DNA from: F23-D06 sp963643165
GTDB taxonomy: Bacteria; Bacteroidota; Bacteroidia; Bacteroidales; WCHB1-69
Length of the DNA: 64,000 nucleotides
Assembly: GCA_963643165.1 (NCBI GenBank)
Contig: CAVIJD010000001.1
Location: 62,001-126,000, forward strand
Reading direction: 5' to 3'
Under the pieces are notes generated by a model, which was not told the DNA's origin, made no database searches, and saw nothing but the letters and a program-made list of their open reading frames with translations. Positions 18,061-25,859 of this stretch are shown here, one piece after another. Each line of letters opens with the position of its first letter. Within the stretch, counting starts at the first letter, position 1. The position numbers and the translations under genes were made by a program.

Positions 18061-19470
18061 ATGACAGACTACGAATTGAAGTACAAGATAGCCGACATGA
18101 GTTTGGCAGAATGGGGACGCAAAGACATTGAAGTGTCCCAAAAGGAGATGCCCGGGCTGCTGGCGCTCCGTGAGAAATATGGCGAAAGCAAGCCGTTGAA
18201 AGGCGTTCGCATTATGGGCTCTCTGCACATGACGGTGCAGACGGCTGTGCTGATTGAAACGTTGGTGCAACTGGGTGCCGAGGTGAGATGGTGCAGTTGC
18301 AACATCTTCTCGACACAAGACCATGCTGCCGCTGCCATCGCCGCCACGGGCGTGCCCGTGTTCGCCTGGAAAGGCGAGTCTCTGGAAGACTATTGGTGGT
18401 GTACCAACCAGGCACTCTCGTTCCCCGGCGGCAAAGGCCCGCAACTTATCGTAGATGACGGCGGCGATGCCACCCTGCTGATCCATACGGGTTACAAGGC
18501 CGAAAACGACCCCTCCATCCTCGACAAGGAACCCTCTTCTCACGAGGAAGGCGTTATCTTCAATGCCCTCAAGGAGATACAAAAAGAAGACCCACAGAAA
18601 TGGCACAATATGGTGAAAGATATCAAAGGCGTGTCTGAAGAGACAACTACGGGCGTACACCGGCTCTACCAGATGATGGAACGCGGCGAACTGCTCTTCC
18701 CGGCCATCAATGTGAACGACTCCGTGACAAAGTCCAAGTTCGACAACAAGTACGGCTGCCGCGAGTCGCTGGCCGACGGCATCAAACGCGCCACCGACAT
18801 TATGATTGCCGGCAAGGTGGTTGTGGTGTGCGGCTACGGCGACGTGGGCAAAGGTTGCGCCCAGTCGATGAGGTCGTACGGCGCACGCGTCATCGTGACG
18901 GAAATTGACCCCATCTGCGCTCTCCAAGCCGCCATGGAAGGCTTTGAGGTGAAGACGGTGGAAGAAGCCCTCGAAGAAGGCAATGTCTATGTCACCTGCA
19001 CGGGCAACTGCGATGTCATCACTAAAGAACACCTTAACAAAATGAAAGACCAGGCCATCGTCTGCAATATCGGCCATTTCGACAACGAGATTCAGGTGGA
19101 GGCTTTCGAAAAACAACCCGGCATCCGCAAACGCAACATCAAACCGCAAGTGGATGAGTATTTCTTCCCCGACGGCCACTCGATCTTTATTTTGGCCGAA
19201 GGCCGCCTCGTCAACCTGGGCTGCGCCACGGGACACCCCTCTTTCGTGATGAGCAACTCGTTCACGAACCAGACTATGGCACAACTCGACCTCTGGCAAC
19301 ATGATTACGAAATCGGCGTCTATAACCTGCCTAAACATCTTGACGAGGAGGTGGCCAGACTTCACCTCGGCAAAATCGGAGCCAAACTCACTAAACTGAC
19401 ACAGAAACAGGCTGACTATATCGGCGTCAAGGTGGATGGCCCTTACAAGACAGACTTATATAGATATTAG
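18061..19470 (+). CDS. ahcY: Adenosylhomocysteinase
   Basis: Hydrolyses S-adenosylhomocysteine to adenosine and homocysteine, keeping methylation going. It is 469 residues, and includes the roughly 40-residue insertion typical of the long bacterial form (the region around LIHTGYKAENDPSILDKEP). The NAD-binding motif is VVVCGYGDVGKGCAQ near residue 258, and the substrate region is CNIFSTQDHAAAAIA near 80. The C-terminus VKVDGPYKTDLYRY is the expected NAD-contacting Lys-Tyr end. It is 48 bases after guaA and followed by a terminator, so it may be the last gene of the purN-guaA unit. Confidence 0.98.
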   Translation: MTDYELKYKIADMSLAEWGRKDIEVSQKEMPGLLALREKYGESKPLKGVRIMGSLHMTVQTAVLIETLVQLGAEVRWCSCNIFSTQDHAAAAIAATGVPVFAWKGESLEDYWWCTNQALSFPGGKGPQLIVDDGGDATLLIHTGYKAENDPSILDKEPSSHEEGVIFNALKEIQKEDPQKWHNMVKDIKGVSEETTTGVHRLYQMMERGELLFPAINVNDSVTKSKFDNKYGCRESLADGIKRATDIMIAGKVVVVCGYGDVGKGCAQSMRSYGARVIVTEIDPICALQAAMEGFEVKTVEEALEEGNVYVTCTGNCDVITKEHLNKMKDQAIVCNIGHFDNEIQVEAFEKQPGIRKRNIKPQVDEYFFPDGHSIFILAEGRLVNLGCATGHPSFVMSNSFTNQTMAQLDLWQHDYEIGVYNLPKHLDEEVARLHLGKIGAKLTKLTQKQADYIGVKVDGPYKTDLYRY

Positions 19471-19525
19471 TATCCGACGAAAAAAACAATTAAGTAACAC
19501 GACTCAATAAGCAGTGTCAACATAA

Positions 19526-19557
19526 ATCCGGGAGTTGTATGACTTCCGGATTTTTTT
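19526..19557 (+). terminator. Terminator after ahcY
   Basis: A 10-bp stem with one G-T pair (ATCCGGGAGT with ACTTCCGGAT, loop TGTATG), followed by seven T. Confidence 0.88.
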
Positions 19558-19605
19558 GAAACCCGGATTTGACGCTGTGTAAGTTGAGGTGAAAACCGAT
19601 AAACG

Positions 19606-20565
19606 ATGAGGATGAAAGAGAAATGTAATGGCTTGGGTGCGTTGTTGAAGCGATGCTTGCGTGCCACGTTGGTCTTGCTTGTGGCAGGTGGCGGCATCGT
19701 GTGCATGTCAACGGCAATGCCTGTGTGTCAGAGCGTTGACGTGTCGCAGGTCGCTGCCGTGTCCCCTGATTCTGTGGTGCTGGCTTCAGCGTCGTGGCAG
19801 ACAGACACGCTCGACGGCATGTTGCTGCGGAGGGTGCGCTTCTCCGGGCATGAGTATTTCGGAAGCAACCAGTATATTGCTGTCCTTGAGGTCAGTCCGG
19901 ACGCCGGCCTTGCGATGGCTTTGGCGTGGGAGCCGGTGCGAACACGCACTTCTGTTATGGCCATCAAGCACGGTGCGTTGGCTGCCGTGAACGGCTCCTT
20001 CTTTGACATGAAAAAGCATAATCCGATCTGTCATCTTCGCATTGGAGGAGAAGAAATTGCCGTCAACGAGCCCGGCAAGGATACGGTGAACCGGAAATAC
20101 TACCAGTACGGCACTATCGTGCTCGACAGCGGCAAGGTGTGCATATTGCATACCGACAGCGCGCGGCTTTGGGAACGGACGCTCTCCGCACCCGACATCA
20201 TGACCGCCGGTCCGCTGCTCATCTGCCAAGGCAAACGACTGCCTATGCGCAACGATCTCTCATTCGTGAGCAAACGGCATAACCGTACGGCACTCGGCAT
20301 CAAAGCCGACGGCACATTGCTGCTGCTGACCGCCGACGGCCGCACTCGCGAGGCCGAGGGACTGTCGCTCGATGAACTGACCCTGACCCTGCAGTGGCTC
20401 GGCTGCCGCGATGCCATCAACCTCGACGGCGGAGGCTCCACTACAATGTACGTCAAGGACTTTCCGCACGGCGGCGTAGTCAATCACCCCTCCGACAACG
20501 GACGCTTTGACCATCAAGGCGAACGCGGCGTGTCTAATATCTTGATGATAAAAAAGAAAGACTGA
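19606..20565 (+). CDS. Phosphodiester glycosidase family protein (NAGPA/DUF2233 domain), exported
   Basis: A 319-residue protein whose C-terminal two thirds has the NAGPA-type phosphodiester glycosidase fold: AAVNGSFFDMKKHNPICH near residue 125, then RTALGIKADGTLLLLTADGR, and the hallmark AINLDGGGSTTMYVKD near 270. Family members hydrolyse sugar phosphodiester bonds and are often tied to exopolysaccharide or cell-wall sugars; the exact substrate here is unknown. A hydrophobic stretch near residues 18-38 (LVLLVAGGGIVCMSTAMP) suggests export, although the signal has a long charged lead. It is convergent with the next gene, with only 8 bases between the two stops. Confidence 0.88.
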   Translation: MRMKEKCNGLGALLKRCLRATLVLLVAGGGIVCMSTAMPVCQSVDVSQVAAVSPDSVVLASASWQTDTLDGMLLRRVRFSGHEYFGSNQYIAVLEVSPDAGLAMALAWEPVRTRTSVMAIKHGALAAVNGSFFDMKKHNPICHLRIGGEEIAVNEPGKDTVNRKYYQYGTIVLDSGKVCILHTDSARLWERTLSAPDIMTAGPLLICQGKRLPMRNDLSFVSKRHNRTALGIKADGTLLLLTADGRTREAEGLSLDELTLTLQWLGCRDAINLDGGGSTTMYVKDFPHGGVVNHPSDNGRFDHQGERGVSNILMIKKKD

Positions 20566-20573
20566 AAGAAGGT

Positions 20574-20993
20574 TTAACTGTAAACCCGGAGCCTGACCCC
20601 GTCATAGCGGGTGTTGTAACGACGGCACGGATAGATAGCCGGCCCGCTCAACACATTGCCGTCCAAGATGTTGAAAGTAGAGCCGCACAACGAATCTACC
20701 AGCCTTAGCCCATCGGGGGCCACATAGAGCCACGAGTCCTGCTTGGTCCAGTCGTGCGAACAGGCACGGTCGAATGCTACAAAATCCCATTCGCTGAGCC
20801 GATAGACGATGATGCCGTTCACCCCTCCGGTGAAGTATTCGTACCCGCCGTAAGTGTTCAGCCTGTAGTACATGGCATCGTTGGGGTAAATGGTGAAATC
20901 GACACTCGTGTTGGGGATGGTGGGGTGGTTGTAATAGTCACAACCAGCCAGCAGTGTCAATAGCAAAGTCGTTATAATCAGGCATTTTTTCAT
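20574..20993 (-). CDS. Degenerate Rieske-like lipoprotein
   Basis: A 139-residue predicted lipoprotein (lipobox LLAGC, Cys18). The C-terminal half looks like a Rieske iron-sulfur fold: a first ligand pair C78-S-H80 (RACSHDW) and a second loop DSLCGSTFNILDGNVLSGPA, which matches the classic C-x-C-H-G-S-x-F...G...GPA pattern. In the second loop the ligand Cys is replaced by Asp100 and the ligand His by Cys103. A normal 2Fe-2S cluster with two Cys and two His therefore cannot form. It may have lost the cluster, bind a different metal, or use the cysteines as disulfides (a further Cys123 is present). It lies 15 bases after the steroid-reductase-like gene, so the two are likely co-transcribed. Confidence 0.72.
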   Translation of the reverse strand: MKKCLIITTLLLTLLAGCDYYNHPTIPNTSVDFTIYPNDAMYYRLNTYGGYEYFTGGVNGIIVYRLSEWDFVAFDRACSHDWTKQDSWLYVAPDGLRLVDSLCGSTFNILDGNVLSGPAIYPCRRYNTRYDGVRLRVYS

Positions 20994-21008
20994 AGCACGG
21001 GCGAGGGA

Positions 21009-21800
21009 CTAATAAATCCAGGGGAAAATCTTGTAGCGTTTGAGGTCGGTGAACTCGCGCCCGAAAAACTGCGTGTAGCGTTCATATACGGCCTTGGAGC
21101 GCGGTATGATGTTGGCGCAGGTCCAAAGCAGGAAAACCAGTCCGGGCAGCGACCAGGTGAGGATGGCAAAGCCAAGCCACTCCAGCACCTCGCCAAAATA
21201 GTTGGCGGAGCTGATGCGGGTGAAGGGCCACCCTTTGGGAATGTAGTAGTTGTTGTCGATGATGTCTCTGCGCAGCCCGCGGATGATGCGGTCGGCGTAA
21301 ATGTTGACCACCATGCCGAACAAAAAAATGAGTGTGCCGACAATGAATTGCCACGACCAAAGCCACGAGATGTCGTAATAGTGCTCGGGGCAGAAGAAAA
21401 AGAGCCATCCGCCTTGCATCAACGCGTTGAATGTGTTGAAGATGAAGCCCGTGATGATAATCGAAATCGGCATCTTGCTCTGCCCCTTCATGAGCAGCGG
21501 AAACACGAACGACCGCTGGAAATAGTGGAATTCGAAGAAGAAGAACATGATGAACGTGACGATATTGAACGGTTTCACCCATTCCACCAGCGAGACGAAA
21601 TAGAGCAGAAACATGGCGAAGAACACGGGTGACTCCATGATGAACCAGCCCAGGTTGCTTCGCACGGAAACGCCCCAACGGTTGTTGAAAGTCATACCGT
21701 AAGCCGGGGTGACAAACTGAAGGGTGACGAAAACGCCAATACCTAAAACGCTCATAATGATGAGCATATAATTGTATGCGGTGCTGAAGATTTCTAACAT
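21009..21800 (-). CDS. 3-oxo-5-alpha-steroid 4-dehydrogenase (steroid 5-alpha-reductase) family membrane protein
   Basis: A 263-residue integral membrane protein with about six hydrophobic helices. The C-terminal third carries the family signature: a Tyr-Phe-Gly-Glu segment (SSANYFGEVLEWLGFAILTW), an Asn-rich loop (DIIDNNYYIPKGWPFTRI), and the end CANIIPRSKAVYERYTQFFG with the conserved His/Arg-Tyr region before the terminal RYKIFPWIY. Eukaryotic and bacterial relatives reduce the delta-4 double bond of 3-oxo steroids or related enoyl groups with NADPH. In gut Bacteroidetes, members act on bile-acid or steroid intermediates; whether this one does is inference. No hydroxysteroid dehydrogenase is adjacent. 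Confidence 0.85.
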   Translation of the reverse strand: MLEIFSTAYNYMLIIMSVLGIGVFVTLQFVTPAYGMTFNNRWGVSVRSNLGWFIMESPVFFAMFLLYFVSLVEWVKPFNIVTFIMFFFFEFHYFQRSFVFPLLMKGQSKMPISIIITGFIFNTFNALMQGGWLFFFCPEHYYDISWLWSWQFIVGTLIFLFGMVVNIYADRIIRGLRRDIIDNNYYIPKGWPFTRISSANYFGEVLEWLGFAILTWSLPGLVFLLWTCANIIPRSKAVYERYTQFFGREFTDLKRYKIFPWIY

Positions 21801-21815
21801 AGTTAAGAGACTTTT

Positions 21816-22826
21816 TTATAGGAATTTATGCCCGTCAAACCTCTTTTTGCGTTTGAAATAGTGGATAAAGACGACAGATTTGGGAAAAGTGTCTGAGAAT
21901 GCCAGTTTAGGCAGTGTGTTACGTTTGGCTTTAAACTCCTTGTAACGGGAATAAAACTGGAACATAGCCTTATAGACGGCGGTGAAGTCCTTGAAGTGCC
22001 CTTGCAGCAGAAACGAGAGTGCGGCGAGTTGGTCGAGGAAGAAACGCAACGTGAAAGTGACGGTAAGACGTTCTTCGGGGAGGTTCTTCAGCAGCAGAAA
22101 CAGATTGTTTCGGAAGTTGAGGTAGGTCTTAAAAGCGTTGTTTTTGGGCAAGGTGCCCCCTCCGATATGGTAAACGACGGAGGCGGGGTTCACTTTTATC
22201 TTGTACCCGGCGTTTTTGATGCGCCAGCAGAAGTCAATCTCTTCCATGTGTGCGAAGAAGTCGGGGTCGAGACCGCCCATGGTGCGGTAAACGTCGCTGC
22301 GGACGAAAAGTGCGGCCCCCGTGGCCCAGAAGATGTCGGCTTCGGTGTCATACTGTCCGTGATCCTTCTCGAGATTTGAGAACACGCGTCCGCGGCAAAA
22401 AGGGTAGCCGTATTTGTCGATGTAGCCGCCGCAAGCCCCCGCATACTCAAACTCGTCGCGGTGGCTGAATGAGAGCAGTTTGGGCTGCACCGCTGCAATC
22501 GTCGGGTTGCCGTCCATCATTTCGATGACGGGTTCAATCCAATGCGCCGTCACCTCAATGTCGGAGTTGAGCAGGCAGTAGTACTGCGCCTCTATGTGCT
22601 CCAGCGCCATATTGTAACCTCGCGCAAAGCCCTCGTTGTGTGCATGTTCCAACACGCGGACATCCGGATAGCGCTCTTTCAGGAAACGGACAGAATCGTC
22701 CGTCGAGGCATTGTCAGCCACGACGAGTTCTGCATAATCCGGCAACGAACGGACCAGGGCGGGAAGAAACTGTTCGAGAAACTTTTTCCCGTTCCAGTTC
22801 AGGATGACGATGGCAAGTTTAGTCAT
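21816..22826 (-). CDS. Family 2 glycosyltransferase (rhamnosyltransferase-like)
   Basis: The protein has 336 residues from the chosen start. The N-terminus is a typical GT-A fold: KLAIVILNWNGKKFLEQFLP, then VVADNASTDDSVRFLKERYP, and the metal-site region YCLLNSDIEVTAHWIEP near residue 90. The acceptor-side motif is FFAHMEEIDFCWRIKNAGYK near 200. A hydrophobic C-terminal part (LRFFLDQLAALSFLLQGHF) suggests membrane association. The open frame runs 127 codons further upstream, but that part covers the divergent rpsO region and is not family-like. The start at 22826 is followed upstream by its own -7 box. Likely adds sugars to a surface glycan; the specific sugar is unknown. Confidence 0.92.
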   Translation of the reverse strand: MTKLAIVILNWNGKKFLEQFLPALVRSLPDYAELVVADNASTDDSVRFLKERYPDVRVLEHAHNEGFARGYNMALEHIEAQYYCLLNSDIEVTAHWIEPVIEMMDGNPTIAAVQPKLLSFSHRDEFEYAGACGGYIDKYGYPFCRGRVFSNLEKDHGQYDTEADIFWATGAALFVRSDVYRTMGGLDPDFFAHMEEIDFCWRIKNAGYKIKVNPASVVYHIGGGTLPKNNAFKTYLNFRNNLFLLLKNLPEERLTVTFTLRFFLDQLAALSFLLQGHFKDFTAVYKAMFQFYSRYKEFKAKRNTLPKLAFSDTFPKSVVFIHYFKRKKRFDGHKFL

Positions 22827-22852
22827 ATGCGTCTCTTTTTTACACAAGTCTG

Positions 22853-22860
22853 CAAAGATA
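22853..22860 (-). promoter_or_regulatory. Candidate -7 box for the GT2 / steroid-reductase-like / Rieske-like unit
   Basis: TATCTTTG on the minus strand, 27 bases before the GT2 start. It matches TAnnTTTG. No clear -33 box was seen. Confidence 0.5.
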
Positions 22861-22896
22861 GTTTTTTTTTCAGAAGATGTGGTACGAAAAAAATTG

Positions 22897-22904
22897 TATC
22901 TTTG
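22897..22904 (+). promoter_or_regulatory. Candidate -7 box for rpsO
   Basis: TATCTTTG on the plus strand, 52 bases before the rpsO start and divergent from the box at 22853. It matches TAnnTTTG; no -33 box was seen. Confidence 0.5.
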
Positions 22905-22955
22905 CCGCCTGAAAATAGATAAGGAAGAAATATTAAAAATTAGACGTTTTAAACT

Positions 22956-23225
22956 ATGTATTTGACAAGCGAAGTTAAAAAGGAAATTTTTGCACAATAC
23001 GGAAAAGGCGAGGCTGACACCGGGTCTCCTGAGGCTCAAATCGCATTGTTCACGCACCGCATCAAACATCTCACCGAACATGTGAAGGAGAACAATGGCG
23101 ACCGCGTGACAAAGAGAGCCTTGATTACCTTGGTGGGTAAAAGAAAAAAGATGCTTGAGTACCTGAAAAAACAGGACATTGAACGCTACAGAGCCATCAT
23201 CAAGCAATTAGGTCTCAGAAAATAA
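22956..23225 (+). CDS. rpsO: 30S ribosomal protein S15
   Basis: An 89-residue S15, which binds the 16S rRNA central domain. It shows the family core GSPEAQIALFTHRIKHLTEHVK (split here as TGSPEAQIALFTHRIKHL), then a Leu-Val-Gly-Lys-Arg-Lys-Lys-Met turn and the end RYRAIIKQLGLRK. Its own promoter-like box lies upstream and a strong terminator follows. pnp is next, the same neighbour order as in many bacteria, but separated here by a terminator. Confidence 0.98.
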   Translation: MYLTSEVKKEIFAQYGKGEADTGSPEAQIALFTHRIKHLTEHVKENNGDRVTKRALITLVGKRKKMLEYLKKQDIERYRAIIKQLGLRK

Positions 23226-23244
23226 TCCGGAAACTTGTTTTATG

Positions 23245-23274
23245 AAAAAGGCAATTTCAACAATTGCCTTTTTT
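23245..23274 (+). terminator. Terminator between rpsO and pnp
   Basis: A 12-bp stem (AAAAAGGCAATT with AATTGCCTTTTT, loop TCAAC) running into a T tract. A second, smaller hairpin of AAAGG/CCTTT follows near 23295 in the pnp leader. Confidence 0.88.
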
Positions 23275-23342
23275 GGTTTTTTGAAGAATAGCAAAAAAGG
23301 CTTGCCTTTCTTCGATTTTATCATCTTAAAGCTGAATTATAA

Positions 23343-25718
23343 ATGTTAGGAATAAATACATCATTTCAATTGAACGATGGCCGCACCGTGACCATCGAGA
23401 CCGGCAAGTTGGCGAAACAGGCCGACGGCGCTGCTGTGGTAAAAATGGGAAACACGATGCTGCTGGCTACGGTCTGCTGTAAAAAAGAGGCCGTCGAGGG
23501 CACCGACTTTATGCCGTTGCAAGTAGAATACCAGGAGAAATACGGCGCACTCGGCCGCTTCCCCGGTGGTTTCTTCAAACGTGAAGCCCGCCCCTCGGAA
23601 TATGAGATCCTGATAGCCCGCCTTGTGGACCGCGCTATCCGCCCCCTCTTCCCGAAAGATTTCCATGCTGAAACACAGGTTATCGTCACGCTCATCAGCG
23701 GCGACAAGAACCAACTGCCCGACTGTCTGGCATGCCTTGCCGCCTCTTCAGCCATCGCCGTGTCTGACATCCCCTTCGAATGCCCCATCTCTGAGGTTCG
23801 CGTGGGCCGTGTAGATGGCAATTTCGTCATCAACCCCACCATCTCCGACATGGAACGCTCTGACATCGACATGATTGTGGCCGCTTCGATGGACAACATC
23901 ATGATGGTGGAGGGTGAGATGAAAGAGATTTCGGAAAATGATATGGTAGAAGCCCTCAACTTTGCTAAAGAGGCTATCAAGGTGCAATGCCAAGCGCAGA
24001 TGGACCTTGCCTCCAGAGTGCCTACCGCTTTCCCCAAACGCGAATATTGCCACGAGACGAACGACGAGGAGATCAGAGAACGCATCAACAAGGAAACTTA
24101 CGACAAGGTTTATGCCGTCGCCAAGTCTTTTATGGGCAAACAGGCCCGCAACGAGGCCTTTGACCAGATTCTCGAGGAATTTATGCTCACCATTCCAGAA
24201 GAGGAACGGGAAGAGAAAGCCGTGATGGTGAAACGCTATTACAGCGATGTCCAATATCACGCCATGCGCAATATGATCCTCAATGAACGCATCCGCCTTG
24301 ACGGTCGCGACCTTGAGACGATCCGCCCGATCTGGATTGAGACGGGCTACCTGCCATCAGCCCACGGTTCCGCCATCTTCACCCGCGGCGAGACCCAGGC
24401 TCTCGCTACCTGCACGCTGGGCACGAAACTTGACGAGCAGATTATCGACGGCGCTGTGGTGGAGGGCACCAACCGCTTTATGCTTCACTATAACTTCCCG
24501 CCGTACAGCGTAGGCGAAGTGAAACGCATCGGCAGCACCGGCCGCCGCGAAATAGGCCACGGCAACCTGGCCAACCGCGCCCTCAAACCGATGATCCCGT
24601 TCGACGACCCCTCATTCCCTTATACGGTTCGCATCGTTTCTGATATCCTCGAATCTAACGGCAGTTCATCAATGGCTACCGTCTGCGCCGGCACACTCGC
24701 CTTGCTCGACTGTGGCGTCAAGATGAAAAAACCGGTGTCAGGCATCGCTATGGGGCTTATCACCGACGAGAATACCGACAAGTACGCCATTCTCTCAGAC
24801 ATCCTTGGCGACGAAGACCACCTTGGCGATATGGACTTCAAGGTTTGCGGTACGGAAGACGGCATCACCGCTTGCCAGATGGACATCAAGATCCACGGCC
24901 TTTCGTCGGAAGTGATGGCCGAAGCATTGGCACAAGCACACCGCGGCCGTATGTTCATCCTCGGCAAAATCAAAGAGGCTATGCCTGCCCCGCGCGAGGA
25001 CTACAGACCGTTTGTGCCGCGCATCATCCAAATGCAAATCCCGAGAGAGTTTATCGGCGCCGTCATCGGACCCGGAGGAAAGATTATCCAAGAGATGCAG
25101 CGTGAAACCAATACCGTCATCAATATCGAGGAGGTGGGCGAATTTGGCGTCATAGACATCGCCGCTTCCAATGTTGACGACATCAATGCCGCTATTGAAC
25201 GCATAAAACTGATTACCCAGAAACCGGAAATCGGCGAGATTTACGAAGGCACCGTCAAGAATATCATGCCGTTCGGCGCCTTTGTGGAGTTCTTGCCCGG
25301 AACGGACGGACTGCTCCATGTGACGGAAATAGCCTACAGACGCATCGAGAATGTGGAAGATGTGCTCAAAACCGGCGACAAGATTAAGGTCAAATTGATT
25401 GAAATAGACGAGAAGACCGGCAAATACAGACTGTCGCACAAGGTGCTCCTGCCTAAACCTGAGGGTTATACGGAACCGGAACCGCGCCGTGGCGGCAACC
25501 GCGACCGCGGAGAGCGTGGCGACCGTAACCATCACGACCATGGCGACCGCAACCGCGGAGAGCGTCGTGGCGGAAACGGAAGAGGCGACCGCAATGACCG
25601 TGGCGGACGCGGCGGCAGAGACAACCATGCACACACCCGCGACAACGGCGAGACGCATGAGCCTAAAGCCGACAACGTGACACCCGAACTTCCCGATTTC
25701 CCGGAATTTGACGTATAA
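23343..25718 (+). CDS. pnp: Polynucleotide phosphorylase with an Arg/Gly/Asp-rich tail
   Basis: A 3'-5' phosphorolytic exoribonuclease of 791 residues. Two RNase PH-like domains lie at about 1-220 and 310-545 (GRFPGGFFKREARPSE in the first; LDGRDLETIRPIW and SNGSSSMATVCAGTLALLD in the second). The KH domain starts near 560 (IGAVIGPGGKIIQEM), and the S1 domain near 630 (GEIYEGTVKNIMPFGAFVEF). After S1, from about 711, there is an 80-residue low-complexity tail rich in Arg, Gly, Asp, Asn and His (repeats such as RGGNRDRGERGDR), which E. coli PNPase lacks. Tails of this kind usually bind RNA or partners; that role is inference. The start MLGINTSFQLNDGRTV is standard. Confidence 0.98.
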   Translation: MLGINTSFQLNDGRTVTIETGKLAKQADGAAVVKMGNTMLLATVCCKKEAVEGTDFMPLQVEYQEKYGALGRFPGGFFKREARPSEYEILIARLVDRAIRPLFPKDFHAETQVIVTLISGDKNQLPDCLACLAASSAIAVSDIPFECPISEVRVGRVDGNFVINPTISDMERSDIDMIVAASMDNIMMVEGEMKEISENDMVEALNFAKEAIKVQCQAQMDLASRVPTAFPKREYCHETNDEEIRERINKETYDKVYAVAKSFMGKQARNEAFDQILEEFMLTIPEEEREEKAVMVKRYYSDVQYHAMRNMILNERIRLDGRDLETIRPIWIETGYLPSAHGSAIFTRGETQALATCTLGTKLDEQIIDGAVVEGTNRFMLHYNFPPYSVGEVKRIGSTGRREIGHGNLANRALKPMIPFDDPSFPYTVRIVSDILESNGSSSMATVCAGTLALLDCGVKMKKPVSGIAMGLITDENTDKYAILSDILGDEDHLGDMDFKVCGTEDGITACQMDIKIHGLSSEVMAEALAQAHRGRMFILGKIKEAMPAPREDYRPFVPRIIQMQIPREFIGAVIGPGGKIIQEMQRETNTVINIEEVGEFGVIDIAASNVDDINAAIERIKLITQKPEIGEIYEGTVKNIMPFGAFVEFLPGTDGLLHVTEIAYRRIENVEDVLKTGDKIKVKLIEIDEKTGKYRLSHKVLLPKPEGYTEPEPRRGGNRDRGERGDRNHHDHGDRNRGERRGGNGRGDRNDRGGRGGRDNHAHTRDNGETHEPKADNVTPELPDFPEFDV

Positions 25719-25783
25719 GACCATAATAATCAAGTGGCACGCTTCCTATGTGTGCTGCTTTGGATAATTAACTCTTTGTTTTT

Positions 25784-25821
25784 GAGTGTCTTGAAAGGAA
25801 ACTTTTAAGACACTCTTTTTT
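25784..25821 (+). terminator. Terminator after pnp
   Basis: GAGTGTCTT pairs with AAGACACTC (9 bp, extendable), followed by T tract. It lies 65 bases after the pnp stop. Confidence 0.85.
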
Positions 25822-25838
25822 ATGTGCCCCAATCTTGC

Positions 25839-25846
25839 TAATTTTG
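25839..25846 (+). promoter_or_regulatory. Candidate -7 box for the second GT2 gene
   Basis: TAATTTTG matches TAnnTTTG and lies only 13 bases before the first in-frame ATG, so the mRNA would have a very short leader or start at the second ATG (25866). Confidence 0.45.
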
Positions 25847-25859
25847 CACCCGTTTAGAG

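Noticed and set aside
17980..19365. Long minus-strand open frame (461 codons) antisense to ahcY
   Set aside because: It lies exactly over ahcY, has no family match, and shows the His/Val/Asp-rich composition typical of antisense frames in G/C-rich-third-position genes.
22827..23207. Upstream 127-codon extension of the GT2 gene
   Set aside because: It covers its own promoter box and runs antisense to rpsO; the GT2 fold begins at 22826.
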